A stretch of 64,000 bases of DNA from Lonicera japonica (Eukaryota; Streptophyta; Magnoliopsida; Dipsacales; Caprifoliaceae), in NCBI GenBank assembly GCA_021464415.1, contig CM038470.1, positions 10,738,394 to 10,802,393 of the forward strand, written 5' to 3'. The position numbers were made by a program, and so were the translations under genes. Position 1 is the stretch's first letter. Every line of letters starts with the position of its first letter. Below, in pieces: positions 13,831 to 27,776 of the stretch. Under the pieces are notes generated by a model. It was not told where the DNA came from and did no database searches. It saw only the letters and a list, made by a program, of their open reading frames with translations.

Positions 13831-15324
13831 TTTTTGAGCAGGCTCACCAATCATACTTCTGGGGACTGTGGGAGGGATGTAGGGTGAGTAGATGACTTGT
13901 GGACTCCTGGCTGTGGGAACTTGGGTTAGGGACACCGGTCGTTGGCACGGAGAAACGGACAATGGACTATAAACGACGATTTGAAGAAGAAGATAACTAG
14001 AAGTAAAGATGTGAATGAGTGAAGAGAGATAAACTGTGATTTTGTGAGTCTTATCATTTTTAAAGTAAAAAATTTTAAATAATTCATAGAGTTTTGCATT
14101 TTACACTTAAGTATCTTAAAATATAAATTTATACTCATAAATCTCTCTATATATGTTTTTCCCAAAAAATACCTTATAAGTAGTAAAAAAAATTAAAATC
14201 CAATAAGGGGCAATTGTGCCCCCCTCCCCCCCTCTCTTCCTTGCACTTTAGTAGGGACATCCTTGCTGAGCACTAACTCAACCTGTATATAATAAACATG
14301 TATCTATTCACTTGTTTTATATGCACCAAAAAATAAAACGAAATAAATAATATAATGGATATAACAGCGACAACAACAACAAAAAAAAAAAAACCCCTTA
14401 TAAAATAAGATGCGTCACTTGCAGTATGTCAATCTATTTCGTTTCTCCCAACCCTATCAATAGTATTTCAATATTTGGTTGTGATTTTAGTTAATTGGAA
14501 ATTTGGCTTTTTAATAGTTATAGTATTTAGATGTGTCACTTGCACTATGTCAATCTAAATAAAACCAAATGCATTTTTTAAAGGTTTCATTTAATATTAA
14601 ACATTCATAATTTAGTATTAAGTATTCCGCATTTGAAGGTTAAAAAAACAAACGACCCCTTACTCTTAAATCAAAAATTTACTTAAAAATAATACATAAA
14701 ATAGGAGAATCGCCCTTATAATTAACCCCATTGCAAATGGATTTTTTAGAACTTGTTTGTAGATAACTCTCTTGTGCAACATATAATAAGCATGATTTTA
14801 GACAAGTCATTTTCCAATTAATCCGCATGACCGCATAGGAGATCTCTAAAAGCATGTTTGAGATAATTTAGCCAACATAGTGGTCTTATTACAAAGGAAT
14901 CTTGCGCTAAATTAAACATGAAAAATGATAACATGCCTTAAGGGCAAATGTTAACCATACTATAAATAGAAATAATACCACTTTGCATAAGAATCTGTAT
15001 CTAATTTAATGCATGTTATAGTTTAATTATTTGTATTTATAAGTGCGTAATATGTACCCTCAGAGCACACGTTAACATGACTCATTAAACATATACAAAC
15101 TGCATTCACAACAATGACTCAATCATAGCCCAACACAGTATTACAACAACACATGATTGAATTGAATTGAATTTCACAAAATGTATGACACTACAATGGA
15201 GGAGTAAGAGCCTATTACAATATATATCAACCAACCCATATATACTCCTTTAAAAAATGGATAAAATTAATGAAAACTATAAATACATAACACAATGATA
15301 CATTCTGATATAATCTCGTCAATT
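13831..15324. other. intergenic, downstream of the sulfate transporter
   Basis: No gene is seen. A phrase AGATG(C/T)GTCACTTGCA(G/C)TATGTCAATCTA occurs twice, near 14408 and 14528, suggesting a short decayed repeat. Confidence 0.5.
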
Positions 15325-18300
15325 TTAGCGAGACAACAATGGCTCCAATTGAGGGTCTGTTACTTTCGAAATGCCCTTCTCCAACTCTGCATTTGAAAAC
15401 TCCTCGTGTCTCTGTTTAAGCAATCTATGGAAATAGATGGATTTATAATCTGGCGAAAGATCTGGTGGAATGGGTGCCTCATATAAGCTCTGCACTTGTT
15501 GAAGGCAGACTTGAACAGCGTCGTGTACTCTCACAAAGTACCATTCTTTACCTATAAGATCAATCACCCCCGATTTTGCCAAGGTCAGCAGAACTTCTCG
15601 GTTCGGGTTGGAAATAGCTACCTGCAAAATGATGATATTGATAGATTGTAAATTTGGCCATTTCAATATGTTTACGTGGTGTGTTATAGCTTCAAGAATT
15701 TTTCAGTGTGATACAGGTTTTTTTTTACTTTGCCCCTAATTTTGTATGCGCAACTAGACTTGCCCCCTATTTTCATAATCATTTACTTTGGTCCCCGCAT
15801 GAGGTGGAATCTTATAAAATTACATAAAAAAGGGTGTGTGGGGGACCCCAGTGGGGCGGTTAAATCAAAGCATTTTCAAGAATTGACTTGAATTTTGTAT
15901 ATTAGGTAGTTTAAAGTACTTTTATAGATTCTCTTATTCGATCTTCAAGAATTAACTTGAATTTGGAACTTGATCACTTTTTTAAACTTGTTCATTCTTG
16001 CACCTGGTAATTAATAATTCATGAATAAACTGGAGGACAACCAAATGGGGCCTAAAGGCAATAAAGATGTTCAGAGATTAGCATATCATAATTGAAGTTA
16101 TCGTCACTGGCAAATTTTACTGGACAGCCACATGTACTATCTTTGAAGCACAATGTGCAATCAATTTTAAGCTGAATGTGGGGCTAAGGAGTGTCTGAGA
16201 TGTCTAGATGTTAAAAAAAATCAGGAACATGCAAATCATAATGATTTTTTAAGTAGTGCCTTAGTAATGACAAACAAATTATAATCATGCAGATACTTTT
16301 GAAAGAGAAATTTTCACCTGAATGTCCCTCGACCTGTATTCTTGATGCAAGTCTTTCAAAGCTTGAACTGCACTGGAATCTATATATGTTACAGCTGGGA
16401 AAGACACAACCAAATCCGCATTAGAAGAATAGAATAGAACACTAAACTATTTTGAATATTATAATGTTTTTTTTTCCAAATTCCATGCCATGTAAAATCA
16501 ACTAGTCTAAAAGCTTAAGCTGTTAGAAAGTGCACAAAATCAAGCTTTTTTATTTCTTGAGACTTTTTGAAAACAAGAAACTACACAAGGCAACAAAAAT
16601 GGGAGAAGTGAGTTCTACAGACATGCATACTCAAGAATTAGGGAAATAAAGCTTAGAAGGGTGATGTATACATACGTGCCATCTCTATAACTACAAAATA
16701 TACTCTTTCGACTTCCGGTCCATGTCTTCTTGATGCATCAACCTCAAGTTCAAACTCCCTCAACCTGAAAGCACAACAGTGGAAAACTTGAAATATTTCT
16801 TTGCTTGGGCTGATTAGGATGTATACATTAATCAACTGAAGAGCAAAGAACAGTCCAGTAGCATAACAAATGATCAGGTTTATCTGTGTTAAGTTACTTT
16901 AAGGTCACATGGGCTGTCACCTGTCTTTTATGTAGCTTATATTGGCAAAATAAATAGGTGCATCAATTCGAACAATCACGATCCCATTGTATGCATATGC
17001 TTCTGGGTACTGTTGAATGTTTCTATATATAGTGGTGCCAGGTAGACGCCCCAAAACAGCTGCAGTATATAAACATATTCATTATCAAGCAGACTAAAAC
17101 ATATGCCCAGGCATGGACACATACCAAACACAGATAAACCTCACCCCCAGGCCCCCCAAAATAAATAAATAAAAACACTTAGGTCAACTCTTATCTATGT
17201 TTATAATTCAAAGCCAAAGTTGGATTTGTTTTTCTTTATTTGCTGATAAAGGAACTCCTTTTAACTCGATGATTTTTAAATATAAATATGTACAACATAA
17301 GCCAAGACTTGGCAAGAAATTCTCCAGATGTTTAAGGAACACTTGAAAGGGGATAGGACTGATAAGAAGGAAGATAAATTTCAATTTTAGAAGTACAAAA
17401 TTCTTTCAAGCATGGAAAATCTTGAAGCCGGTAAGGGCCTGACTTGTATTAGTTTTGGCACCTGACTTTTATTTTGTTTAATTGTGGCATAATGTAGACA
17501 GTGAAGAATTTTGGTTCAATGGCACCGCAGGTGAATAGGTAATGTCTATTAGGGTGAAAATATAAGTCGTATATCTGAACATCATGCAAAAAAATACTAT
17601 TGACTAAACTTATGGATGCCTATGATCAATACCTTGCATATGCATATTAGGGAAATGTTCAGGCTTTTAAAACGCCCCAAGTCAGACCTCAAGCGTTTAA
17701 TGTCATATATAAGGAGAGTGAGCAGTACACATGCCTTCATATCTTATAATTATGAACTTATCCCTCCACTGAAAATAATTAACAGTTCTCTCTATCTTAA
17801 AAGTTAGAGAACCGAAGAAGACTAGGTAAGGAGGCGTGGCCAGAAGCTTTAGGTCCTTATAAGTAGCTAGTTATGGTTATCTTGATTTATACTGTCATGC
17901 TAGGCATCCCTAGTACATTCTACATTCAGAGCTAGTTGCTCCTGGGCTATATAGCTCATTATGATCATGTATAACTGTCCCAATGAAGCCTGAAGTTGCT
18001 TTTTGTCGGTTCATAGTTGGAGCTACCTAGTCCATACTAGAGATTGTGCAAAGCAGTTAGTACATTAGAGTATATTAAGTTTTATACATGATAGGTTTCG
18101 TTTTTTTCAATGTTTAATACGACATAGCATAGCAGAAAAGAGATAATATGAAATGTGAATCAATATGGCTGAAGGATCACACGTATTACAAATAGACCAG
18201 AAAAAAAGGACCAAAGCGAGCAATATGAACATAATCCTAAAATATTAGACCTCAGGAAATGATAATGGTTTCACCATGGTGCATTTTAGTACATGAACAG

Positions 18301-21300
18301 CTATGTAATACTACAAGCTCACTCACCAATATGAGGATTCGCTGATTCATGGATGACAAAAGCAAGTGAAAAACCAACCTACAGAAAACAATTTGCCAAA
18401 ATGAGCCAAGCTTCATGTAAGATTCCACGCACAAAATGCACAACATTGATAAAGCACTACTAGCCGCAAAACAGAGAGAGCAGGTCAATTTGTTTTGACA
18501 TGCTAAAATATGCAAAGAAGTGATTAGTTCTACAAGCAACTCATGACCATGGTGAAGCCCGTGACCATTTTCTAGGTTAAAATTCTAGTGACCATTCTTT
18601 CATGTCCCAATATTTTGTGAACTAGTGCATATACCTACTTGAAAAGACTCTTCGCTCCACTTCATTTGCATAAAATTATAAATGAATTGCTCCATATTGT
18701 ATATGAATTTTGGAATAGAGTGCACTAGACCAGGTCTGCAAGTGACTTAAAGGAATGGATTAATGTGGGAAAATGTTGATATGCTTCACAATTTTCATCC
18801 TAGCGAACTTAATTATTTACAGTTGATATGTTGTGTGTGGAAAATTGAAACAAGTATCTATGAATAATAATATTAATTGTAAAAAGTATAATAATCATAA
18901 CAACAATTAAATTCCATAAAAATTACAATGACAATTTCCAATACACTCATATTGACAATTTCAGATAAACTATCATGTGCTTACACTTACCCCAACAAGG
19001 ACACCGATCTCTATACCAAGGAACAAAGTCGTTGCACTAGTAATGGTCCAAAGAAGAAAATCTTTCTTATCTACACGCCATAAAAAATTAGCCTCATCAT
19101 AATCTACCTGAAGAAAAACAAAAATAAAGAGAGATGTTATGTTGTGATCTGAACAAGGTAAAATAAACACGTTTCATTCTTATTTATCTGTTCATATAAA
19201 TTACGAGTTATTGGTGCAGACTATAAGGAGGCTTGAGAAAGGGGAAAAATAAAAGAAAAAAGAAATTTGGGTGCTAGCTTAATTTCAGGGCAGGAGTCAA
19301 ACTGGAACTTGATGGATTTAAGTTCATTGATACCATTGCTAGAGTACCAAACATGAAAATAATGTCGTAAGCCCACGCAAACTGAATTCTTAGGGCTAAG
19401 CTGGGCCTAAAACGAGTATTAAAGTCTGATACTACTAAGTTAAAGTTGGACTATTGAACCCAAAACCACTTGGCAATGGATAGTGCTAGGCTGTTAGCCA
19501 TGATCTTAATATACTAGATGGAGGGCTTTAAATTAACTCGGTGGAATTTTGTACTCACCATAAACAACAAAGAACTCTGTAGATTTCAACACTATGTTTT
19601 TCATATGGTGACAGATTTTACATGCCTAAGTTAATGGAATGGCAAAAAATAAATTATTTATCCAATACACTTAGAGACAAAATCCATAATCAAAATTACT
19701 TCAAGAATTAAAATCATATCAGCACAGAGATAGCCAAAACGGATAACGAAAGAGGAGGTAAAATGATTTTTAGCATGATATCCATTGTTGGCCCATGCTA
19801 ACAACAGTAATGCCAATCTTATCAATCATATGAACTCATGGGTAAAGAATTAGAGAATACTCACCAGCCCAATTACAGCAGATACAACAATGGCAGCCAG
19901 AGCACACTGCAGAGGTGACAAAGACCACAACCAAGAGTCAGTGTTTTAAAACAAAGAAGCCTCTTGATAGTTGATGATGGAATCAACCTATAGCCGCATA
20001 AGGTACCAGTTATAATGGTCTTATGCTTCCAACTTCATAGACCATGGACACCATTAAAATTGTTGGAATGATATTGGGACACAACGGTTGAACATGGGAC
20101 TCATAAAAGGAAGGAAGGAACAGAAACCATATAATACCAAGGCATCCAGTACAACTATCTGTCTGCTTTTTAGGTTCCATTTACTTTGTTCTTTAGATCA
20201 TTCCTAGAATCCTAAATTCTCATTCATTCAAGATTCCAACATTTGGTTGGAGTTTTGGAAATGAATACAAAATGGGAAAGGATAATTCCCATATTCGAAA
20301 CGGGGGGTGCGGGGGCGGTGAAGCAAAGAGGATTCCCAAGAATCCTTTCCTGCCTTTTCACTGCCAATATATTATTAAATGGTGACTAATTTTAATAAAA
20401 TTTTGTTTATGGTTTAGTAATATATTTAATATATTCGGAAATTATTCTCAATACAAGGAAAGGAGAGTTCCAGTCTTAACCAAACACAGGCAAGGAATCC
20501 CAAATACTAGAAGAGGAACTCTCCTGAAATCCAAAGTGCCTATTCCTTTCCTAAATCGTGAACCAAACAAGCCCTTAGGAGGATATAAATGTGTCGATGT
20601 GGAAACATACCTGGGGTATGTATTCGAATAATTGAGTCAGGAACAGAAGAGCACAGCTCATTATGATTCCCATTACAATCCCAGTCAAGCCAGTTTTTGC
20701 TCCACTTTCATGATTGACAGCTGACCTAGAAAAGGAGCCTATGGGCACATTCATAAAAGAAGAACCGATCCTTCAGAAGCATGTATAGGTTAAATTGTTA
20801 AAAAGGGCTACGAAGAGACTTAAAGATGTGGATTTTATTTTATTCTTTGATATCCATGTTTTATAAATCCATATTTACAACCTCACAGTCCTCACCAAAC
20901 CTCACCTGTTGTCGGGTATGCTGAAAAGAATGAACCACATATATTAGCCACACCAAGACCAAACAACTGTCAAATAACAAACAACAAATCTGTTAGTGGT
21001 GGTTTAAATTTTTCCTGCTCTGCAAATAAATTAAACAGAACCAACCACCTGACTTAACAAAAGCACCAAACTACTTTCAACAACTAGTTCTTGATTGTAG
21101 TCACTTTAATGTGTAGCATAAAAGTTACAACCACATCCCATATGTTTTGTGCATGGACTATTATGATTAGTGCAATCATGTGCGTATGACATTATATTGT
21201 TTCTTTGTTGGAACAAATAATGAATTTGTATGGGTTGATATAATAAGAAAAAAATGGTAGTGCGTGTGCATCTAAGGATATGTACCACCCATATTATGAT

Positions 21301-24300
21301 ACATGTCACCATCTCCTCAGTGCATGTGCAAGCTGTAACTAATTCAACATAAGCTTTCCTTATAAATGAGAAGCTTTTTCTCAAACCATGTACTACTTGT
21401 TAAAACAGCAGTGTCGCAAAACCAAGGTATGACATTTCCAACTAATCAACACATTTAACCTTATTGTGAACTCTTGTAATGAAATGTGAAATATGTAATG
21501 AAAAGTTTCTAAATAGTAGGAAGCTATGGTAAGGAATGAGATTCATCGATGGAAATTGTTGACAGGGAAAAGACAATTACAAAATTAGGTTCCCATTTTA
21601 AGTGGCTTCCTTGAGCATTGGTCCTTTGGTTGATAATGTAACACATAACACTGGGTCTATGATATAAAATAGAACTTCGTAGTTAATAGTTCCGTAAAGA
21701 AAAATGTTGAGCACATGAAGAATATGAACTTCATGGTATTAGTTCTTACTTGTCAAACCATGGCAAGAGTATCAAGTATTTAATGCACTGATAAAGTGGA
21801 ACACATAGTTGAAACCCCATATAAGGCTTTTCAGCTGTGTCAAACACAACCTGCAACATATGGGAATATCCATGTTGCCCATTCAGGATAGACAATGTCC
21901 TAAGCAAATATTATAATAACAATAATAATACATGTTTATTTGACAGCAGTCATGATGACATGTAGGGATGGAAAAATGGCCCGACCCAACCCTAATGGGA
22001 CGTGTTCGGGCCTTTTTAGATTAAAACCCACCTCAGGTCCGGTTTGATGTAAAAAAGAACCTGTTTGACCCGACCCGACCCGACCCAAATATAACATGTT
22101 TCCTTTCAAATACCCTTATAATACCACATAGTTACAACAGGTCAGGGAGGGATCGGGTTCGGGTGTACAAGTAAACGGGGCAGGCTCAGGTTGTCAACGT
22201 AAAACCCATCTCTGTCGGGTTTGGATTGGATATTTTTTTAGGCGGGCTCGGGTTTGGACAAACATGCATCACTAGTACAATTTAATGATGTACATTGTTG
22301 AGAACATTACCTCTTGATTCGAATCCAATTCGTATCCATTCTTTGCTGCCAAGGCCTTGGCAATCCCAACAGATTCCTAAATTCAACAAAATAGTGTGGT
22401 TGAACAACTGGTTAAAATTCAAATGAAAATGGAAGTAAACGTCATAAGATGATGATTGATTTATCTTCTCTTACCAATATGGCTACACCAGTTATTAGAA
22501 GAGCTGTTGGGATCAAAGACACCACATAACTAAATTCTTTAGGAACAGAAAATGTTGGGAGGCCCTGAGGTATGTCTCCCACCTAAGACAACAGATACAA
22601 GAGTTACAAGTTCCATAATTAATTAATTTAGTTTCATTCAATTAGTAATGTAATGAAATTTAGGTAAAATGAACCAAACAGTTAAAAGGGTGAGAACGTT
22701 CGGTTCATGTTACCTAAATTTCAATTTCTAATACTACATTCTTAAACTTCAATTTCAAATTCTTTGCCAAAGTAGAAAAAGGAATCGAGACAGATATCAT
22801 GTTTTTACTATTAACCCTTACAGCAACAAAATTATATGGAATGTTCTTTTGGATGAATTCTTAAGGTACTATTTGCAGTAGTTCAGACTTTAGCTATTCA
22901 TGTCATTCTCACCAAAGAAATGGAAGATGGTTGAAATATTTTCACAAAGGTTGTACCCACAACAACTGCTGTAAGGGGACCACATGCTCGCATAAACCGC
23001 AAGTGCTTCCTTGTTTTTCCCTATCCATGGAAATGTACAAAGCATTTTAAGTAATTCTAAAGCACCACGGATAAAGAAAGTACTTCTAGAAAAAAGCCAA
23101 CCGTGTATTCGTACCAAGTGCTTCATGATCAAAAGGATTGCTAGAATTGAAGAGCCCATTACAAATGGGGGCCAGGAGAACTACAAAAGAACAACACCAC
23201 CCACGTTAGAAGAATACTGTTGAGACTATAAATCCCACATCGGGAAAATGGATCCTCCCATATATAAGAACAAGGGGCTACTCCACCGATTGCCAATTGG
23301 TTTTGGGTTGGATGCTCCGAACTCTAATATGATATCAGAGGGAAGGCTATTCACTGTGTCAAGGCCCAACGGCCACACGTGCTACATGTCACCTAATATA
23401 AATAGTCCACGTCTTAGGCTCACAATTACGCCACATCGGGAAAACAAATCCTCCCAAAGCAATATAAAGGAATAAGGGGGCCACCCATTGCCAATGGATG
23501 CTCTAGACTCTAGACTCAAAACAAATACTTATTAAATAGAAAACATATGGCCAAACGTGTCAAGCAGAAATTAGAGTTAAAGGTCATAAATGAGCACTCA
23601 CTAATAACGATGTGACCAAATAGACATTGTAAAAGAGGTTACATTGAATATTTGAATAGCATCTTATTTGCATAAGCATGCTATGTTATGGAACCTAATT
23701 ATAATCAGTACCAAAACTCAAATAATATTAGTTGTTCATTCCTATGGGCCAATAGCCTTTTTCCCTCCATTTCCACTTTTTTTCATTTTTCTTGTTTTTG
23801 GTTCTTGTAGCTTGATGTTTATAAAAGTTTTGCCTTTTTTCAAAACCAAAATAGATGACTTTGGAAACTAATACACGTCTTAAGGTATTTCAACATAGCA
23901 TAATGATTTTAACCAAACATAAAATAATTCCGAAATCTCAATCAAAGGGATTGATATCAATGTGCAATTTTACAGCAACATATGATTTATTCAGTAAAAG
24001 TTTTCATTCTCTCACTTTTTCACTCTCTTTTTGGAAGTAACTAATTGCAAAGGTTTTGTTAGCATTGATCAGTTTTAGGTCTTGTGAGCGGAAAAGGAAG
24101 ATGATGACAAATACTCTCACCCTACAACTTGGCAATTACCTGCTTACAACTATCAAAAAGTATGAGTGGAACCGGAAGCACAATGTTGACCAATATACTA
24201 GCACAATCACTCTACAGGTTGATAATTATGTACAATAGATCGTATTAAACTTCTAGACATTTTTGTAACATATGTATATATCAACAAAAGGGTTAATCAA

Positions 24301-26583
24301 GCATTGTTTCACACTTATGTGAGAAAATACTGGCTATACGGATAGATTACCCATTGTACTCTGCCATGCAAAGGCATACCTGGTCTGCTCCCAATATTAT
24401 ACTCTTGACCAGTGGAATAATTTTGCTACTTCGTACGACACTATATCCCAAGAAGTATTTTGCTTGAGATAGGGCAATCACAATGGCGGAAGCAGTTGTA
24501 AAGCCAGAAATCACAGAGTGGCTAATGAAGCGGATAATCCATCCAAGCCTAGAATGGGGACAAAAACAGGATTAATAATTTTACTGAAAACAAATAATTT
24601 AAAGACTTTGATTGAAAGAGAGAAAGGAATAATAGATTTTTGGTTGGTTTAAGATGGGGTTCAGGAATGGGCATAAAGGCAGACTAGAACTATACTGCTA
24701 GCCGCCTAGCCCTTATTCTTTGACAATAGTATGATAAGTAGAAACTAAAAGTGTGAAACTGGCAATGTGATTATGAAAGTGTTACCAACGGAAAACTGCT
24801 ACTTCCAATAATATTCATAAGTACATTTATTGGTAGCCAGTGCAGAGTTTACATCAACGACTGGAGAAGATTGAAGTGAATACATCGCTTAAATTTTTAA
24901 AATTAGATAATGTAAGAGGAAACATAAAGTCTTCATCTAACCCACTTCACATGTCATGAAAGTGGACCGAAAAATTAACTTATAAGTACCTCAAAAGTCC
25001 CAATATGCACTCGAAAACCCCAACCATGAGTGCCAGTAATATCGCCAGTTCTGTGTATAGTTCATCGGAAGGTTCAACTATGCGGCCTAAGACATTAGAG
25101 ACCAGGAGAGAAACCAATGCTACTGGACCAATTGCAAGCTGGCGAGATGACCCAAATACAGCATACACAAATATAGGCACAAAACCAGAATCTGAAATGC
25201 AAAGTCCAAAGAAAATACCAAAGCTAGTGAGACAAACAGGTGGGTAACATTCAATATTTAGGTTAATAAAAAAAAACAAGATTTCTGAATTAAGTACCAA
25301 CATCATGTGTATATTTTCTTCTTAAGTAAATGTAATTAAAAATATATTATGATTTGATGGAAAACTTACAAAGTCCGTATATTGCATCAAGCCCGGCTAG
25401 CTTTGCGTATGACATTGACTGTTGATAAAAATAGAACAGTCATATGGTCGAAATCAATCTATTAAACCATTTTAAACACACTCTTCATTAGATATTGTGA
25501 AAGAACTAAGTGCTTGAACCAATCATCCTGACTTCAAGCACCAAGTAAAGAGAAAGTGGGAGCAAAAAATATTACACAGTAAATTGTTATTCACGCACTG
25601 AATTTAGTTATACAGTGGGAGGGGCAAGGAGAGGTAAAAGGCCACCAACCAGCACATCAACCAAATCTGCTAACCACCCAATTATGAATAACTAAAGAGT
25701 TGACTCCGCCTTACGAGTGATCAAAATTATCTACAATCTCTTGAGTATGATGTATATAGTGAAAATGTCCTCCGCCAAGCAGGAAAATACAAGTCCAATC
25801 TTCAATTTCATGGTTGATGCAACAAAAATAGATCATACAAATCATCACCTGGTTTCTAGTAAATAGAACTCAAAACTAAAACGAGGAAGTAAGCTTAAAA
25901 GCTAGAGAATATAAAACGTAAAATTCAAAATTCCGTTTCTATTAGAGAGAACCAAAGGAGAAAATGCCGGAAACGATAAAACAGTTTTAAGAAGTAGGAA
26001 TTCAGCTTAACAAGTCCACTGAATCGAGTTTCTGAATTAGCTGAAAACCTAGAGAATACAAAACACAAAAAAATCATAATTCCGATTCTATTAGAGAAAC
26101 AGAGAACCTGAGGAGAAAATACCGAAAAATGAGAAAACAGAAAGTAGGAATTAGCTTAATAAGTTCACTAAATCAAGTTTCTGAATTAGCCGAATACGTA
26201 AACGATATAAAGGGTAAAATTCATAATTGAGTTTATATATTAGATAGAGAAAAAACCTGAGGGACAAGCATGATACCGACGGTGATTCCTGCCATGAGAT
26301 CGGCTTGTAGGTAATCGCGCCATTTGTAGGTACGAATCCATCGATAACAAGGGAGGAATAACTCGATCCACTCCGTTGTCGTCATTCGACGGAGTTTCGT
26401 TCTCCATCTCGATATAAGAGGAGAGAACGACGACGATGAAGAAGTCGACGTCGTCGTGGGGTGTTGCAAAGGGATGACCCGCACGGAGCGGGTAGGCATG
26501 GCGCCGGAAGAATCTGAGGCGGAGGCGGCGACGGCGGCGATATTGTGGGAGCTAGTCGAGGCGTAGGTTATCTCCATGCGCAT
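15325..26583 (-). CDS. SULTR4: sulfate transporter, SULTR4 (tonoplast) type
   Basis: It is an H+/sulfate transporter of the SLC26/SulP family. SULTR4 members export sulfate from the vacuole, and this location is inferred. There are 17 exons: 26583-26257, 25418-25370, 25191-24990, 24548-24380, 23180-23115, 23020-22913, 22582-22475, 22376-22311, 20966-20906, 20738-20611, 19906-19865, 19107-18991, 18378-18327, 17059-16921, 16764-16676, 16394-16318 and 15621-15325. The sum is 2,097 nt, 698 aa. A Ser/Thr-rich N-terminal extension (residues 1-80) precedes the SulP core ([50 protein letters not shown]). The STAS domain follows from about residue 500, with IDSSA at 579-583. The extension and WIRTYKW favour SULTR4 over SULTR1-3. 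Two in-frame ATGs (26583 and 26577) are possible. Introns carry several transposons. Confidence 0.95.
20173..20574. mobile_element. Tourist-like MITE in transporter intron 10
   Basis: TTA target duplications flank it (20170-20172 and 20575-20577). The right end reads TCGTGAACCAAACAAGCCC, similar to family A termini; the left end is diverged. It begins 37 nt beyond the exon 10 splice donor (the exon ends at 20611). Confidence 0.6.
21963..22274. mobile_element. degenerate hAT-like element in transporter intron 8
   Basis: The ends TAGGGATG and CATCACTA form an 8-bp imperfect inverted repeat. The inside is rich in GACCCG/CGGGT phrases, as in hAT MITEs. No target duplication was found, so the borders are uncertain. 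Confidence 0.45.
23218..23523 (+). mobile_element. TRIM-like mini LTR retrotransposon in transporter intron 4
   Basis: It begins TGTTGAGAC and ends AAAACA, within a perfect 5-bp duplication AATAC (23213-23217 and 23524-23528). Two direct repeats of about 110 bp share CCACATCGGGAAAA, ATCCTCCCA, ATTGCCAAT and GGATGCTC: left LTR 23218 to about 23327, right LTR about 23411-23523. TGATATCAGAG directly after the left LTR resembles the initiator-Met tRNA primer-binding site TGGTATCAGAG. There is no coding capacity and the total is 306 bp. It lies 33 nt (to its duplication) from the exon 5 acceptor. Confidence 0.85.
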
Positions 26584-26594
26584 CCCCTGCGCAT
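26568..26594 (-). promoter_or_regulatory. upstream ORF overlapping the sulfate transporter start
   Basis: An ATG at 26594-26592 opens an 8-codon frame ending in TAA at 26570-26568. It is out of frame with the main ORF and spans both candidate main start codons (26583 and 26577). If the transcript begins upstream, it could lower initiation at the main ATG. Confidence 0.5.
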
Positions 26595-27776
26595 TGTATC
26601 TTCCCCTCTGGTTTCACTCCGTTCGTTCGAAGTCCAAACAAATTTTTGGGCCCACGGATGCTTCGCAACTGGCAGTCGTATCTGATAAAAGCAAGTGATT
26701 CGTTATTATTAGTTGATGAAAAATTAACAATTACATTTTAATACCCCTACATATTTGTGGCAATTGCAATAAATTACACGTTACCTCCTTTAAATACCCA
26801 TCACATTTTACTTCTCTCCATGTGCGTCCTATTTTATTTTTATTTGGTTATCACTGAATTCAACCCTAACTCTTTCTCACAATTTATATAGCACTACAGC
26901 TATATTATAAAATTATTGGCATAAGTTTATTGTCTATCCCAAGAAAGAAAGACAAACATAATTTATTTTTTTATCATATTTGTTTTAATAAATAAAAACT
27001 CCTATGATTATTTGATTTTATCACTAGAATTGGAATATAAATCTTGTTACATACAAGCGGGTTAACCTGAAAGGTGAAGTTGGAGAGTGCAAGAGATCTT
27101 AAATTTGAATCTTGCTTGAAAATTGTGTAGAGCGTTAACTTTTATTATAATAAACAAAAAGACGTGCACCTTACTTTTATTAAAAATAAAATAAAAATCT
27201 TATTACATCTCCAAGATAAACTTGTGTTTTTTCTTTTATGTATAACTAACTTTTTGAAATTAATAATAATGAGAAGACTAATTGTCAAATTAAACAAATA
27301 ATTATTTAAATATTATTTTCTAAATTTAAGAAAAAAAATTGCATAAACTTTGAGGGGAAAAAAAAGAGAGTAGGTAGGATTGAAAATTGAAACCAAAATT
27401 TCAAGGAGCAAAAGCAAATAATAAAAAATTAGAAGTCGGCGTCAGTCAAGATAACGGCGAGCACAGTGGCGAACCTAGTCGTGATATTTGACCAAGTTCA
27501 TTTCCTTACGTCCGGATTCAGCTAACGCCATCGTGAAGTGGAGAGACGTACACGAAATTTCGTTCTTTTTTCAGGAAACACATGTGTGCCTGAAAATTTG
27601 TTAAGTATTAAAATATAAGATCTTATTTGACAATCAACAACTCACGTATATACGATCTTATTATATTTATAAATAATTACGTTTCATGCCTTGTTCTTTT
27701 ACAGTATTTCAGCTCACACTCCAAATTTAATTTTAGTATATGTTGTATTTAAATTGATAGGTCTATTTTAACTTTA
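26595..27776. other. upstream region of the sulfate transporter
   Basis: This is the promoter side of the minus-strand transporter. It is AT-rich. I recognise no specific promoter motif with confidence and see no other gene. Confidence 0.45.
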
